This document shows, piece after piece, positions 1 to 7,407 of a DNA stretch of 32,742 bases. The first letter of the stretch is position 1. Each line of letters starts with the position of its first letter. Origin of the DNA: Xanthobacteraceae bacterium. Lineage in GTDB: Bacteria > Pseudomonadota > Alphaproteobacteria > Rhizobiales > Xanthobacteraceae. The stretch spans positions 84,192-116,933 of the forward strand of contig JALHMF010000010.1 in the NCBI GenBank assembly GCA_022844205.1, read 5' to 3'. Under the pieces are notes generated by a model, which worked only from the letters and a program-made list of their open reading frames with translations, ran no database searches and was not told the origin of the DNA. Position numbers and translations under genes: made by a program.

Positions 1-26
1 AGCCGCGGACGCGGCGGCCGCCCCCG

Positions 27-60
<34 letters not shown>

Positions 61-111
61 CTCGCGGGTTGCCCCTCACCCTGCTCGCATGTCGCTTTGC
101 TCCATGCTCGC

Positions 112-141
112 TTCCCTCTCCCCGCAAGCGGGGAGAGGGAA
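112..141. repeat. Perfect palindromic repeat (14-bp arms) upstream of ddl
   Basis: TTCCCTCTCCCCGC and its exact reverse complement are separated by only AA, giving a 14-bp stem. It ends 18 nt before the ddl start codon. The preceding bases (CCCCTCACC and onward) resemble the intergenic palindromes scattered in Rhizobiales genomes. In RNA it would form a strong hairpin just upstream of the ddl ribosome-binding site, so it could affect ddl translation or stabilise an mRNA end. No U-run follows, so it is not a standard terminator. Confidence 0.8.
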
Positions 142-159
142 AGAAAAGCCGGAGTTGAA

Positions 160-1080
160 ATGACCAAACACGTCGCGGTGCTGATGGGCGGCTGGTCGGC
201 GGAGCGGGAGGTTTCGCTGCGCTCCGGCAAGGCGTGCGGCGATGCGCTGGAGCAGCAGGGCTACAAGGTCACCCGTGTCGATGTCGAACGCAACGTCGCC
301 GAGGTGCTGGCGAAGCTGAATCCGGATGTTGCGTTCAACGTATTGCACGGCCGTCCCGGCGAAGACGGCACGATGCAGGGAATTCTGGAAATCCTCCGCA
401 TCCCCTACACGCATTCCGGCGTGCTCGCGTCGGCACTCGCGATGGACAAGCCTGCTGCAAAGATCGCGATGGCGGCGGCTGGCGTTCCCGTCGCCGAAGG
501 CCGCACCGTGACTCGCGCCGAGGCCGCGAAGGGCCACGTGCTGAAGCCGCCCTATGTGCTGAAGCCGGTGGCGGAAGGCTCCTCGGTGGGTGTTTTCATC
601 GTGACCGAACAGCACCAGCACCCGCCGCAGGAACTGACCCGAACCGACTGGCCGCATGGGGAATTGCTGCTGGCGGAGCGGTTTATCCCCGGTCTGGAGC
701 TTACCTGCGCGGTCCTGGGAGGCGAGGCGCTGGGGGTTATCGAGATCGAGGCCGCGACAAAGTTCTACGATTACGAGGCAAAATACGCCCCCGGGGGCTC
801 CCGCCACATTCTGCCGGCGAGAATATCACCGGCGGCATATGAGCGGGTGCGGGCGCTGGCCCTCGCGGCTCATCGCGCGCTCGGCTGCCGTGGCGTCACG
901 CGCGCCGACTTCCGCTTCGACAATCGTTCCGGGGATGACGGCGAGCTTGTTTGTCTCGAGGTCAACACGCAGCCCGGCATGACGGAAACGTCGCTGGTGC
1001 CGGAACTTGCCCAGCACAAGGGAATCTCGTTCGAGGATTTGGTGCGGTGGATGGCGGAGGATGCGTCGCTCGACCGGTGA
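160..1080 (+). CDS. ddl: D-alanine--D-alanine ligase
   Basis: This ATP-grasp enzyme joins two D-Ala residues in the cytoplasm to make the dipeptide end of the peptidoglycan precursor. The 306-aa product has the usual Ddl length and motifs: MGGWSAEREVSLRSG at the N-terminus, HGRPGEDGTMQGILE around residue 64, the ATP-grasp stretch YVLKPVAEGSSVGV, and EVNTQPGMTETSLVPELA near the C-terminus. The ATG at 160 is chosen because GGAG lies 5 nt upstream and the protein then starts like other Ddl proteins; an upstream in-frame ATG at 97 would include the palindrome at 112-141. It lies upstream of ftsQAZ as in other dcw clusters, but an antisense higBA pair now separates them. Its last 77 codons recur at 1867-2100 in diverged form, so this copy may be wholly or partly acquired. 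Confidence 0.95.
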   Translation: MTKHVAVLMGGWSAEREVSLRSGKACGDALEQQGYKVTRVDVERNVAEVLAKLNPDVAFNVLHGRPGEDGTMQGILEILRIPYTHSGVLASALAMDKPAAKIAMAAAGVPVAEGRTVTRAEAAKGHVLKPPYVLKPVAEGSSVGVFIVTEQHQHPPQELTRTDWPHGELLLAERFIPGLELTCAVLGGEALGVIEIEAATKFYDYEAKYAPGGSRHILPARISPAAYERVRALALAAHRALGCRGVTRADFRFDNRSGDDGELVCLEVNTQPGMTETSLVPELAQHKGISFEDLVRWMAEDASLDR

Positions 1081-1102
1081 GCGCCGGCCAGTGAGCCCGT
1101 TC

Positions 1103-1498
1103 TTACGCCGCCCTCTCAATTCTGTAAGGCCGCACCAGCAGATCGGCCGGAATCTTCCACGCTTCGCTGATCTTCTGAATCATCTCGACCGTAAGCGCGC
1201 GGCGGCGTGCGAGAATCTCCGACGCGCGCGGACGTGAGCCGAGCAGTTCCGCAAGCTCGGCCTGAGTGTGTCCAAATTCGTCAATTGCATACTGCAAGGC
1301 ATCGATCGGATCGAAGCGTTCGTGCTTGTCCATCGGCCAGCGCCGCGCTTCGTAGCTTTCCACGAGCGTGACAAGCACGTCGAGCCTGTCACCTGCCTCG
1401 CTGCCCTCCGGGGCGCCCCAGCACGCTTCGATCTCGGCCAGCGCCGCGCGGTGATCTTCGTCGGTGCGGATGGGCCTAATATTCATGGGATCACTCAT
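1103..1498 (-). CDS. higA: HigA-type antitoxin (XRE-family HTH)
   Basis: This is the antitoxin partner of the downstream-numbered toxin gene; it neutralises HigB and normally represses its own operon. The 131-aa protein matches the COG5499 layout: an N-terminal IRPIRTDEDHRAALAEIE segment, an acidic helical region, and a C-terminal helix-turn-helix (HTQAELAELLGSRPRASEIL, then RRALTVEMIQKISEAWKIP). Its ATG shares one base with the higB TGA (TGATG), so the two are translationally coupled with the toxin first, the order typical of hig systems. A second ATG at 1486 gives MNIRPIRT and fits the family N-terminus equally well. It converges on ddl with a 22-nt gap. Confidence 0.9.
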   Translation of the reverse strand: MSDPMNIRPIRTDEDHRAALAEIEACWGAPEGSEAGDRLDVLVTLVESYEARRWPMDKHERFDPIDALQYAIDEFGHTQAELAELLGSRPRASEILARRRALTVEMIQKISEAWKIPADLLVRPYRIERAA

Positions 1499-1800
1499 CA
1501 GAATTGGGAAACGGTCAGCGGGCCGATCCTGTCATACGCGGCATGGGTACCGATGAACTTTACGAACGCGATCTGGCGGTGAAAATCGAAGGCGACGACC
1601 AAGCGATAGTTTCCTCCCGCGATCTCGAACCTTACCCGTTCGCCATTCAGCACCTTGGCCTTGGGTGCGGCCTGCTGGATTTCATCGGTCGATGCCCAAT
1701 GTGCGGCCTTTGTCAGCCTGCACCAGCGCTCCAAGGGCACCTTCGTTTCCGGGTGTTTTTCCCAGAAAGCGGCCAAGGTGCTTCGAGCGATCAGCCGCAC
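1498..1800 (-). CDS. higB: HigB-type mRNA interferase toxin
   Basis: This is a small RelE-superfamily HigB toxin, expected to cleave mRNA on the ribosome. From the GTG at 1800 it encodes 100 aa, the normal family size. It shows the recognisable line (M)RLIARSTLAAFWEKHP, then LERWCRLTKAAHWASTDEI, GERVRFEIAGGNYRLVVAFD and FVKFIGTHAAYDRI. The longer frame back to 1944 is rejected because it would read antisense through the ddl fragment and lacks homology there. No clear ribosome-binding site precedes the GTG; a -10-like TACATT only 6 nt upstream suggests a leaderless or near-leaderless transcript. It is the first gene of the higBA pair, on the strand opposite to the dcw genes. Confidence 0.88.
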   Translation of the reverse strand: MRLIARSTLAAFWEKHPETKVPLERWCRLTKAAHWASTDEIQQAAPKAKVLNGERVRFEIAGGNYRLVVAFDFHRQIAFVKFIGTHAAYDRIGPLTVSQF

Positions 1801-1866
1801 AGGTTTAATGTAGCATGTTCCCAATATGGGAACAAGTATCTGGTTAAACCAAATCTTAACCAACAG
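1801..1866 (-). promoter_or_regulatory. Putative higBA promoter and operator
   Basis: This AT-rich 66-bp gap contains a perfect 6-bp inverted repeat, GTTCCC-AATAT-GGGAAC (1817-1833). On the minus strand TTGTTC and TACATT are 17 bp apart and could be -35 and -10 boxes, with the palindrome across the spacer, as expected for an autorepressed toxin-antitoxin promoter. A second inverted repeat, GGTTAA-N8-TTAACC, lies at 1842-1861. The match to the -35 consensus is weak (3/6). Confidence 0.5.
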
Positions 1867-2100
1867 GTGCGGATTCTGGCCTTGAAGGCGCATCAGGCGC
1901 TTGGTTGCCGGGGGGTTACCCGGGCGGACTTCTGTTTCGACCACCGCCCGGACGGCTCAGGGGACCTCATCTGTCTTGAGGTGAACACCCAGCCCGGCAT
2001 GACCGAGACCTCACTGGTGCCCGAACTCGCGGAACACGCGGGTCGTTCGTTTGGCGAGCTGGTGAAATGGATCGTGGAGGACGCTTCACTCGACCGATAA
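1867..2100 (+). pseudogene. Duplicate 3' fragment of ddl (last 77 codons)
   Basis: These 234 bases encode VRILALKAHQALGCRGVTRA and onward to EDASLDR-stop. They align without gaps with codons 230-306 of the intact ddl (847-1080), with about 58 of 77 residues identical by eye. The fragment includes the EVNTQPGMTETSLVPELA motif but lacks the N-terminal and central ATP-grasp domains, so it cannot be an enzyme. It begins abruptly next to the higBA promoter. Its last 34 bases overlap the ftsQ start, the arrangement expected of a native ddl-ftsQ junction, so this may be the tail of the original ddl. The divergence rules out a very recent tandem duplication. Confidence 0.9.
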
Positions 2101-3002
2101 CCCCGCGGGAGCTTCCGCAGGGATCGAACGAGTACGCGCGCACTCCGGTAGTTCTTCGCCGTTTCTCGCTCTACTTCCGCCGCGCGATGGCGCGGCACTC
2201 CGACGAAAAAATCCGCACGCTGCAATTCGCGCTGGCCGCTCTGGTGATCCTCGGCGCGGGCGCTTACGGCGCGATTCACGGCGGGCATGTCCCGCAGCTT
2301 TCCGCTTCCATCCATGAAGCCGGCAACGCGCTTGCGCGCACGGCGGGCTTCAATGTCGTCCGCGTCGAAGCGCGTGGGCTGAAAAATCTTTCGTATGACG
2401 ATCTTCTCTTTCAATCGGGTCTGACGCCCGGCTCGACGCTCTTGCTGGTCGATGCGGAATACACCCGCGCGCAATTGAAGCGGCATCCGCGCATCGCCGA
2501 GGCCATGGTGCGCAAGCTCTATCCGGATCGGCTAGAAATCGAAGTCGAGGAACGCGATGCGTTCGCGCGCTGGCAGCGCGACGGGCAGATCCAGTTGATC
2601 GCGAAAGACGGCACGGTGCTTGGCCCCTCGATCGATCCGGCGATGATGAATCTGCCGCTCGTGGTCGGCAAGGGCGCTTCGAGCCGCGCCGCCGCTTTCT
2701 TGGCGCTGATCGAGCATTTCCCGTCGATCAAGGCGGAAGTCCGCGCGGGGGTGCTGATCGCCGAGCGCCGCTGGAACATCCGCCTCAAGAACGGCATCGA
2801 CGTGCGCCTGCCGGAAGAAGACGCGGCCCAGGCGCTTGCCCGACTGGTGGTGCTCGACCGCGAAAAGAAAATTCTCACGCGCGACGTCAGCGTGATCGAC
2901 CTGCGCGCACCGGATCGCGTTTCGGTGTCGCTCCCCGATGAAGCCGCGGAAGCGCGTGCACGGGCGCGTCCTGCGCCGAAGAAGAAGGGAGCGGACACAT
3001 GA
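2067..3002 (+). CDS. ftsQ: Cell division protein FtsQ
   Basis: FtsQ is a bitopic inner-membrane protein linking early and late divisome proteins (FtsB/FtsL partners). The 311-aa product has a cytoplasmic N-terminal tail, one transmembrane helix near residues 52-70 (LQFALAALVILGAGAYGAI), a POTRA domain starting about residue 94 (FNVVRVEARGLKNLSYDDLL and on to the YPDRLEIEVEER region), and a periplasmic beta domain ending in a basic, Ala/Lys-rich tail. The ATG at 2067 is preferred because the N-terminus MDRGGR resembles rhizobial FtsQ proteins. This makes it overlap the ddl remnant by 34 nt. The stop overlaps the ftsA ATG (ATGA). A start at 2187 (MARHSDEK) is the main alternative. Confidence 0.92.
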   Translation: MDRGGRFTRPITPRELPQGSNEYARTPVVLRRFSLYFRRAMARHSDEKIRTLQFALAALVILGAGAYGAIHGGHVPQLSASIHEAGNALARTAGFNVVRVEARGLKNLSYDDLLFQSGLTPGSTLLLVDAEYTRAQLKRHPRIAEAMVRKLYPDRLEIEVEERDAFARWQRDGQIQLIAKDGTVLGPSIDPAMMNLPLVVGKGASSRAAAFLALIEHFPSIKAEVRAGVLIAERRWNIRLKNGIDVRLPEEDAAQALARLVVLDREKKILTRDVSVIDLRAPDRVSVSLPDEAAEARARARPAPKKKGADT

Positions 3003-4315
3003 GCCTCCTTTCCTTCGGTCTTGCCCCGCGCATGAAACAGGCCGACCGCAAGCGCACATCGATCGTGGCCGCGCTCGATATTGGCACCTCCAAGATCGTC
3101 TGTCTCATCGGCCGCCTGAAGCCGCTCGATGACGAGACGATCCTGCGCGGCCGCTCGCACACGGTGGAATTGATCGGCTTCGGCCAGACCCGCGCCCGCG
3201 GCATCAAGGCCGGCACGATCGTGGATATGAACAAGGCCGAGGAGGCGATCCGGCTCGCGGTGGATGCCGCCGAGCGTTCCGCCAAGGTGGAGATCGGTTC
3301 GGTCGTGCTCGCCATGTCCGGCGGACGGCTGGGCAGCGAATCCTTTGCCGCCTCCGCGCGTCTCCTTGGGCCTTCAGTCGAAGAGAACGACATCAGCCGC
3401 GTGCTCGATGCGGCCAGCCTGCATTCGGTGCGCGATGGACGGGGCGTCCTTCACTCGTTGCCCGTCAGTTTTGCGCTCGATCAGGTGCGCGGCATCCGCG
3501 AACCCCGTGGAATGCTGGGCGAGGTGCTTTCCGCGGACCTGAATGTGATCACCGCCGATCTCCCGGCCTTGAAGAATCTCGTGCTCTGCGTCGAGCGCTG
3601 CCATCTTTCGGTGGAAGGCCTGATCGCGGCTCCCTACGCCGCGGGGCTCGCCGTGCTCGCCGCCGACGAAATGGAAATAGGCGCGACGCTCATCGATTTT
3701 GGCATGGGCACCACCACTGCCGCCGTCTTCGTGCAGGGCGAATGCGTGCATGTGGACGGCATCGCGCTTGGCGGCAGTCATGTGACGATGGATCTCGCGC
3801 GCGGCCTCTCCACGCGCATCGCCGAAGCCGAGCGCCTGAAGACGCTGCACGCCTGCGCGCTGGTCGGCGCTTCCGACGAAACCGAACTTGTCACCGTGCC
3901 CGCCATTGACGGCGGCGAATACGATTCCCCGAACGCCGTCTCGCGCGCGCAGATCGTGCGGATGGTGCGCCCGCGGGTCGATGAAATCCTCGAAATGATC
4001 CGCGACCGCCTGAAGGCCGCGAACATGCTGGCCGCCGCTTCCCGCCGTATCGTGCTGACGGGCGGCGCGGCACAGCTCACCGGTCTCGCCGAAGTGGTCG
4101 CGCGGGCGTTCAACACCAGCGCGCGCCTGGGCCGTCCGCTTGGCATGACGAATTTTTCCGAAACCGCGAAAAGCCCGGCCTTCGCCGTATCCGCCGGGCT
4201 GCTCGCATACCCGCAATACGCCGGACGCGAACATTTCGAGCCGCGCCGGCGGCATAAAGGTTCCGAAGCCAACTACCTCACCCGCGTGGGGGAGTGGATT
4301 CGGCAAAGTTTCTGA
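2999..4315 (+). CDS. ftsA: Cell division protein FtsA
   Basis: FtsA is the actin-like ATPase that anchors FtsZ to the membrane and recruits the divisome. The 438-aa protein has the phosphate-1 loop ALDIGTSKIVCLIG at about residues 25-38, the phosphate-2 motif LIDFGMGTTTAAVF, the adenosine motif VLTGGAAQLTGLAE, and a C-terminal amphipathic end (VGEWIRQSF) that serves as the membrane-targeting sequence in this family. A SHS2/1C region lies between the first two motifs. It overlaps ftsQ by 4 nt (ATGA), which indicates coupled translation, and ftsZ follows after 47 nt. Confidence 0.96.
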   Translation: MSLLSFGLAPRMKQADRKRTSIVAALDIGTSKIVCLIGRLKPLDDETILRGRSHTVELIGFGQTRARGIKAGTIVDMNKAEEAIRLAVDAAERSAKVEIGSVVLAMSGGRLGSESFAASARLLGPSVEENDISRVLDAASLHSVRDGRGVLHSLPVSFALDQVRGIREPRGMLGEVLSADLNVITADLPALKNLVLCVERCHLSVEGLIAAPYAAGLAVLAADEMEIGATLIDFGMGTTTAAVFVQGECVHVDGIALGGSHVTMDLARGLSTRIAEAERLKTLHACALVGASDETELVTVPAIDGGEYDSPNAVSRAQIVRMVRPRVDEILEMIRDRLKAANMLAAASRRIVLTGGAAQLTGLAEVVARAFNTSARLGRPLGMTNFSETAKSPAFAVSAGLLAYPQYAGREHFEPRRRHKGSEANYLTRVGEWIRQSF

Positions 4316-4362
4316 ACGAACGAGAACAAAGGAACCGCGCTAGGCGCTGAAGGGCAACGACC

Positions 4363-6042
4363 ATGACCATCAATCTGAAGACACCGGACATTCGCGAACT
4401 GAAGCCGCACATCGTTGTGTTCGGTGTCGGCGGTGCGGGCGGCAACGCCGTCAACAACATGATCGCGGACGGGCTCCAGGGCTGCGAATTCGTCGTCGCC
4501 AATACCGACGCGCAGGCGCTGACCTCGTCCAAGGCCAAGCGGATCGTGCAGATGGGCATCCAGTCCACGCAGGGCCTGGGCGCCGGCGCGCATCCCGATG
4601 TGGGCCGCACCGCAGCCGAGGAAGTGATCGACGAAATTCGCGATCATCTCACCGGCGCGCATATGGCCTTCATCACCGCCGGCATGGGCGGCGGAACGGG
4701 TACGGGGGCCGCGCCGGTCATCGCGCGCATCACGCGCGAACTCGGCATCCTCACCGTCGGCGTCGTCACCAAGCCGTTCCATTTCGAGGGCGCCCGCCGC
4801 ATGCGCACGGCCGAGGCGGGCATCAACGAACTCGCCAAATATCTCGACACGCTGATTGTGATCCCGAACCAGAATCTGTTCCGGGTCGCCAACGAGAAGA
4901 CCAGCTTCGCCGACGCCTTCGCGATGGCGGACAAGGTTCTTTATTCGGGGGTGGCCTGCGTCACCGATCTCATGGTGAAAGAGGGCCTCATCAACCTCGA
5001 CTTCGCCGACGTGAACACGATCATGCGCGGCATGGGCAAGGCGATGATGGGTACCGGCGAAGCTTCCGGCGACAAGCGCGCGCTCAACGCCGCCGAGGCC
5101 GCGATCGCCAATCCCCTCATCGACGAAGTGTCGATGCGGGGTGCGAAGGGCCTCCTCATCTCGATCACCGGCGGCAAGGATCTCGGCCTCTACGAAGTCG
5201 ATGAAGCCGCGACGCGTATTCGCGAAGAGGTCGATCCGGACGCCCACATCATTCTCGGCGCCACTTTCGATCCGGCGCTGGAAGGCATTATCCGCGTGTC
5301 GGTGGTTGCTACCGGCATCGAAAGCACCGCGAAACCGGAAGAGATCCATCAGGCCAACCGCTTCACCGCGGCTTCGGTCGCCGGCCGCATGGCGGTTGCG
5401 CGTGCGTTCGAACCTTCGCTTGCGAAGCAGGCCCAGAACCCGCACGCCTTTCGCGATTCCACGCACACCGCTCCGTTCGAGCAGGACGAAGCGCCGCTCG
5501 CGCCGGTCAACGATGAAGTGACGATCCGTCCGCTGCCGCCGCGCCCGTCCTTCTTCGAGCCGGTGCAGGAAACGGCGCAAGCCGAAGTGCATCCCGACGA
5601 GCCGCTGAAGCCGTTCCTGCCGCCGCGGGCGGAACGCGCCGAAAAGCGTCTTCCGCGGATGCCGCGCGTGGATGAACTGCCAATGCCGGGCCAGCGCCAG
5701 ATCCAGGCGAGCCGCGGGGAAATCGAGCCCAGCGACGAATCGATGGAGCAAAAGCGCATGACCCTCCTCGAGCGCCTCGCCAAGGTCGGTATCGGCCGCC
5801 GTAACATCGCTCCCGCGCACTTCGAGCCGCACACGATCGAACCGCCCGCCGAGCAGGACCATCACGAGCCGGTCGATGCTCCCGGGCGCAGGCCGCAGGA
5901 GCGCGCGCAGGACCAGGGTTCGGAATATGCCCGCCGTCCGGCCGGACGCGGTCCGGGGCTCGATTCCCATGGCCGTACCCAGGCACCGCAAGCGGACAGC
6001 GACGAACTGGAAATTCCGGCCTTCCTTCGCCGGCAGGCCTGA
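4363..6042 (+). CDS. ftsZ: Cell division protein FtsZ
   Basis: FtsZ is the tubulin-like GTPase that forms the Z ring. The 559-aa product has the N-terminal GTPase domain with the tubulin signature GGGTGTG at residues 109-115, the T7 synergy loop NLDFADV at 211-217, a domain boundary near 320, and a long variable Pro/Glu/Arg-rich linker of about 220 residues typical of Rhizobiales. It ends in the conserved C-terminal peptide [10 protein letters not shown], the docking site for FtsA and other partners. The start has GAAGGG 8 nt upstream. A strong intrinsic terminator follows, closing the ftsQAZ unit. Confidence 0.97.
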   Translation: MTINLKTPDIRELKPHIVVFGVGGAGGNAVNNMIADGLQGCEFVVANTDAQALTSSKAKRIVQMGIQSTQGLGAGAHPDVGRTAAEEVIDEIRDHLTGAHMAFITAGMGGGTGTGAAPVIARITRELGILTVGVVTKPFHFEGARRMRTAEAGINELAKYLDTLIVIPNQNLFRVANEKTSFADAFAMADKVLYSGVACVTDLMVKEGLINLDFADVNTIMRGMGKAMMGTGEASGDKRALNAAEAAIANPLIDEVSMRGAKGLLISITGGKDLGLYEVDEAATRIREEVDPDAHIILGATFDPALEGIIRVSVVATGIESTAKPEEIHQANRFTAASVAGRMAVARAFEPSLAKQAQNPHAFRDSTHTAPFEQDEAPLAPVNDEVTIRPLPPRPSFFEPVQETAQAEVHPDEPLKPFLPPRAERAEKRLPRMPRVDELPMPGQRQIQASRGEIEPSDESMEQKRMTLLERLAKVGIGRRNIAPAHFEPHTIEPPAEQDHHEPVDAPGRRPQERAQDQGSEYARRPAGRGPGLDSHGRTQAPQADSDELEIPAFLRRQA

Positions 6043-6075
6043 AAACAGGCAGGATATCCACAGAAACCAAAATTG

Positions 6076-6110
6076 AAGCGCCCGGTCCTGTAACCGGGCG
6101 CTTTCCGTTT
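6076..6110 (+). terminator. Rho-independent terminator after ftsZ
   Basis: An 11-bp perfect stem, AAGCGCCCGGT with ACCGGGCGCTT, encloses the 6-nt loop CCTGTA and runs into a T-rich tail (TTTCCGTTTGTT). It starts 34 nt after the ftsZ stop, so it should end ftsQAZ transcription and separate it from lpxC. Confidence 0.88.
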
Positions 6111-6323
6111 GTTACTGGTCCGCCTGATCATGGCGAGAAACCGGCGTAAACAAGCCTAATTGCGGTAACAAACGGTAAGAAACCGTGACTTGCGGCTATC
6201 CCCCCTGCCGGTATCGTTTCGCTAACCAAAAAGCCACCGGGCGAATCTGGGTGGCGGGCGCAGTAACGGGGCGCTCAGGGGCGTAAAGGGCAGGGGTCCA
6301 GAGACGACGTCAGTAGGCTCTGG
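6111..6323 (+). promoter_or_regulatory. Leader region upstream of lpxC
   Basis: These 213 bp separate the ftsZ terminator from lpxC. No ORF is supported. Because a terminator precedes it, this gap must carry the lpxC promoter unless there is read-through. Repeated GTAA/TAACAAACGGTAAGAAACCG segments lie at 6150-6190, but no convincing -35/-10 pair can be assigned by eye. Confidence 0.35.
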
Positions 6324-7280
6324 ATGGTGGGGATGAAGGCAGTTTTTCAAACAACTCTCGCTCAGCGTGTCGATCTCATGGGCCGTGGCGTCCATGGTGG
6401 CGCACCGGCGAGGGTTTCGCTGCTCCCCGCTGAAACCAATACCGGCATCGTTTTCGCGCAGGCGGGCAGCAACGGCGGTCCGCGCCGCATGATCGCCGCT
6501 TCGTCGAAAGCCGTGCGCAACACCGATTTCGCGACCGTCATCGGCGACGGCAAGGGAGCCATCTGCTCCACCGTCGAGCATCTGCTGGCGGCCATCATGG
6601 GTCTCGGCGTCGATAACGTGATCATCGAAGTGGACGGCGGCGAAGTGCCGATCTTCGACGGCAGTGCCGCTCCCTTCGTGGAAGCCATCAACAAGGCCGG
6701 TATCGACACCCAGTCGGCCCCGCGCCGCTATCTCAAGATTTTGAAGCCCATCCGCGTCGAAGCCGGCCGGGCGATGGGCGAACTGCTCCCCTACGACGCC
6801 GGCTTCCGCATCGAAATCGAAATCGATTTCCCCCACGCCCTGATCGGCCGCCAGCGTTATGCGGCGACGCTCACCCGCAACGTGTTCGAGCGCGAACTCT
6901 CCCGCGCCCGCACCTTCGGCTTCATGAGCGATGTGGCGAAGCTCTGGAGTGCCGGTTACGCGCTCGGCGCCTCGCTCGACAATACGATCTGCATCGCCGA
7001 GGACCGCATCCTCAATCCGGCGGGCCTGCGCTATACCGACGAATTCGTGCGCCATAAGGCACTGGATGCCGTCGGCGACCTGGCCCTTGCCGGCCTGCCG
7101 ATTCTCGGCCGCTATCACTCGGTTTGCGGCGGCCACAAACTGAACGCCCAGGTGGTCGCGGCCCTCGAGGCCGACCGTTCCGCCTGGACTGTTGTCGAGC
7201 CGAAGCGCCGCAAGGTGCGGGGCCATGCCGACCTGCCCACGCAGGTGGCTATTCCGGCCTACGGCGCGGACCGCTCTTAA
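6324..7280 (+). CDS. lpxC: UDP-3-O-acyl-N-acetylglucosamine deacetylase
   Basis: LpxC is the zinc hydrolase that catalyses the committed step of lipid A synthesis in the cytoplasm. The 318-aa protein has the substrate-end motif QTTLAQRVDLMGRGVHGG, the STVEHLLAA motif with E85 and zinc ligand H86, HKALDAVGDL with ligands H244 and D248, and the GGHKLN histidine (H271). Length and motif order are normal. An ATG at 6333 (MKAVFQTT) matches relatives equally well; 6324 is kept because TAGG sits 6 nt upstream. Lying between ftsZ and bamD is usual in Rhizobiales dcw-end clusters. Confidence 0.96.
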   Translation: MVGMKAVFQTTLAQRVDLMGRGVHGGAPARVSLLPAETNTGIVFAQAGSNGGPRRMIAASSKAVRNTDFATVIGDGKGAICSTVEHLLAAIMGLGVDNVIIEVDGGEVPIFDGSAAPFVEAINKAGIDTQSAPRRYLKILKPIRVEAGRAMGELLPYDAGFRIEIEIDFPHALIGRQRYAATLTRNVFERELSRARTFGFMSDVAKLWSAGYALGASLDNTICIAEDRILNPAGLRYTDEFVRHKALDAVGDLALAGLPILGRYHSVCGGHKLNAQVVAALEADRSAWTVVEPKRRKVRGHADLPTQVAIPAYGADRS

Positions 7281-7407
7281 CCAGCCGTCACAATCGCGAC
7301 CTATTCAAAAGTTACGCCGCTGGCGCGGGTAACTCCTTATTGGTACGAGTTTCTGTAGCCTGTTCCGGCATGCCGCGCCGTTCAGGCTAATCGGGGTAAG
7401 AGGGTAC

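Noticed and set aside
1844-1859. TTAA-N8-TTAA resembling a CtrA cell-cycle site
   Set aside because: The spacing is 8 rather than the 7 of the CtrA consensus, and it lies within a larger inverted repeat next to higBA.
1504-1866. Plus-strand frame leading into the ddl remnant, giving a 198-aa ORF
   Set aside because: Its first 120 codons are the antisense of higB; only the part from 1867 resembles ddl.
4273-5991. 572-codon open frame antisense to ftsZ
   Set aside because: Its residues are dominated by Arg/His/Gly/Ala as expected from the third-position GC bias of ftsZ on the other strand, and no domain is seen.
7310-7332. GTTAC...GTAAC arms after lpxC as a terminator
   Set aside because: The inner bases do not pair well and no T-run follows.
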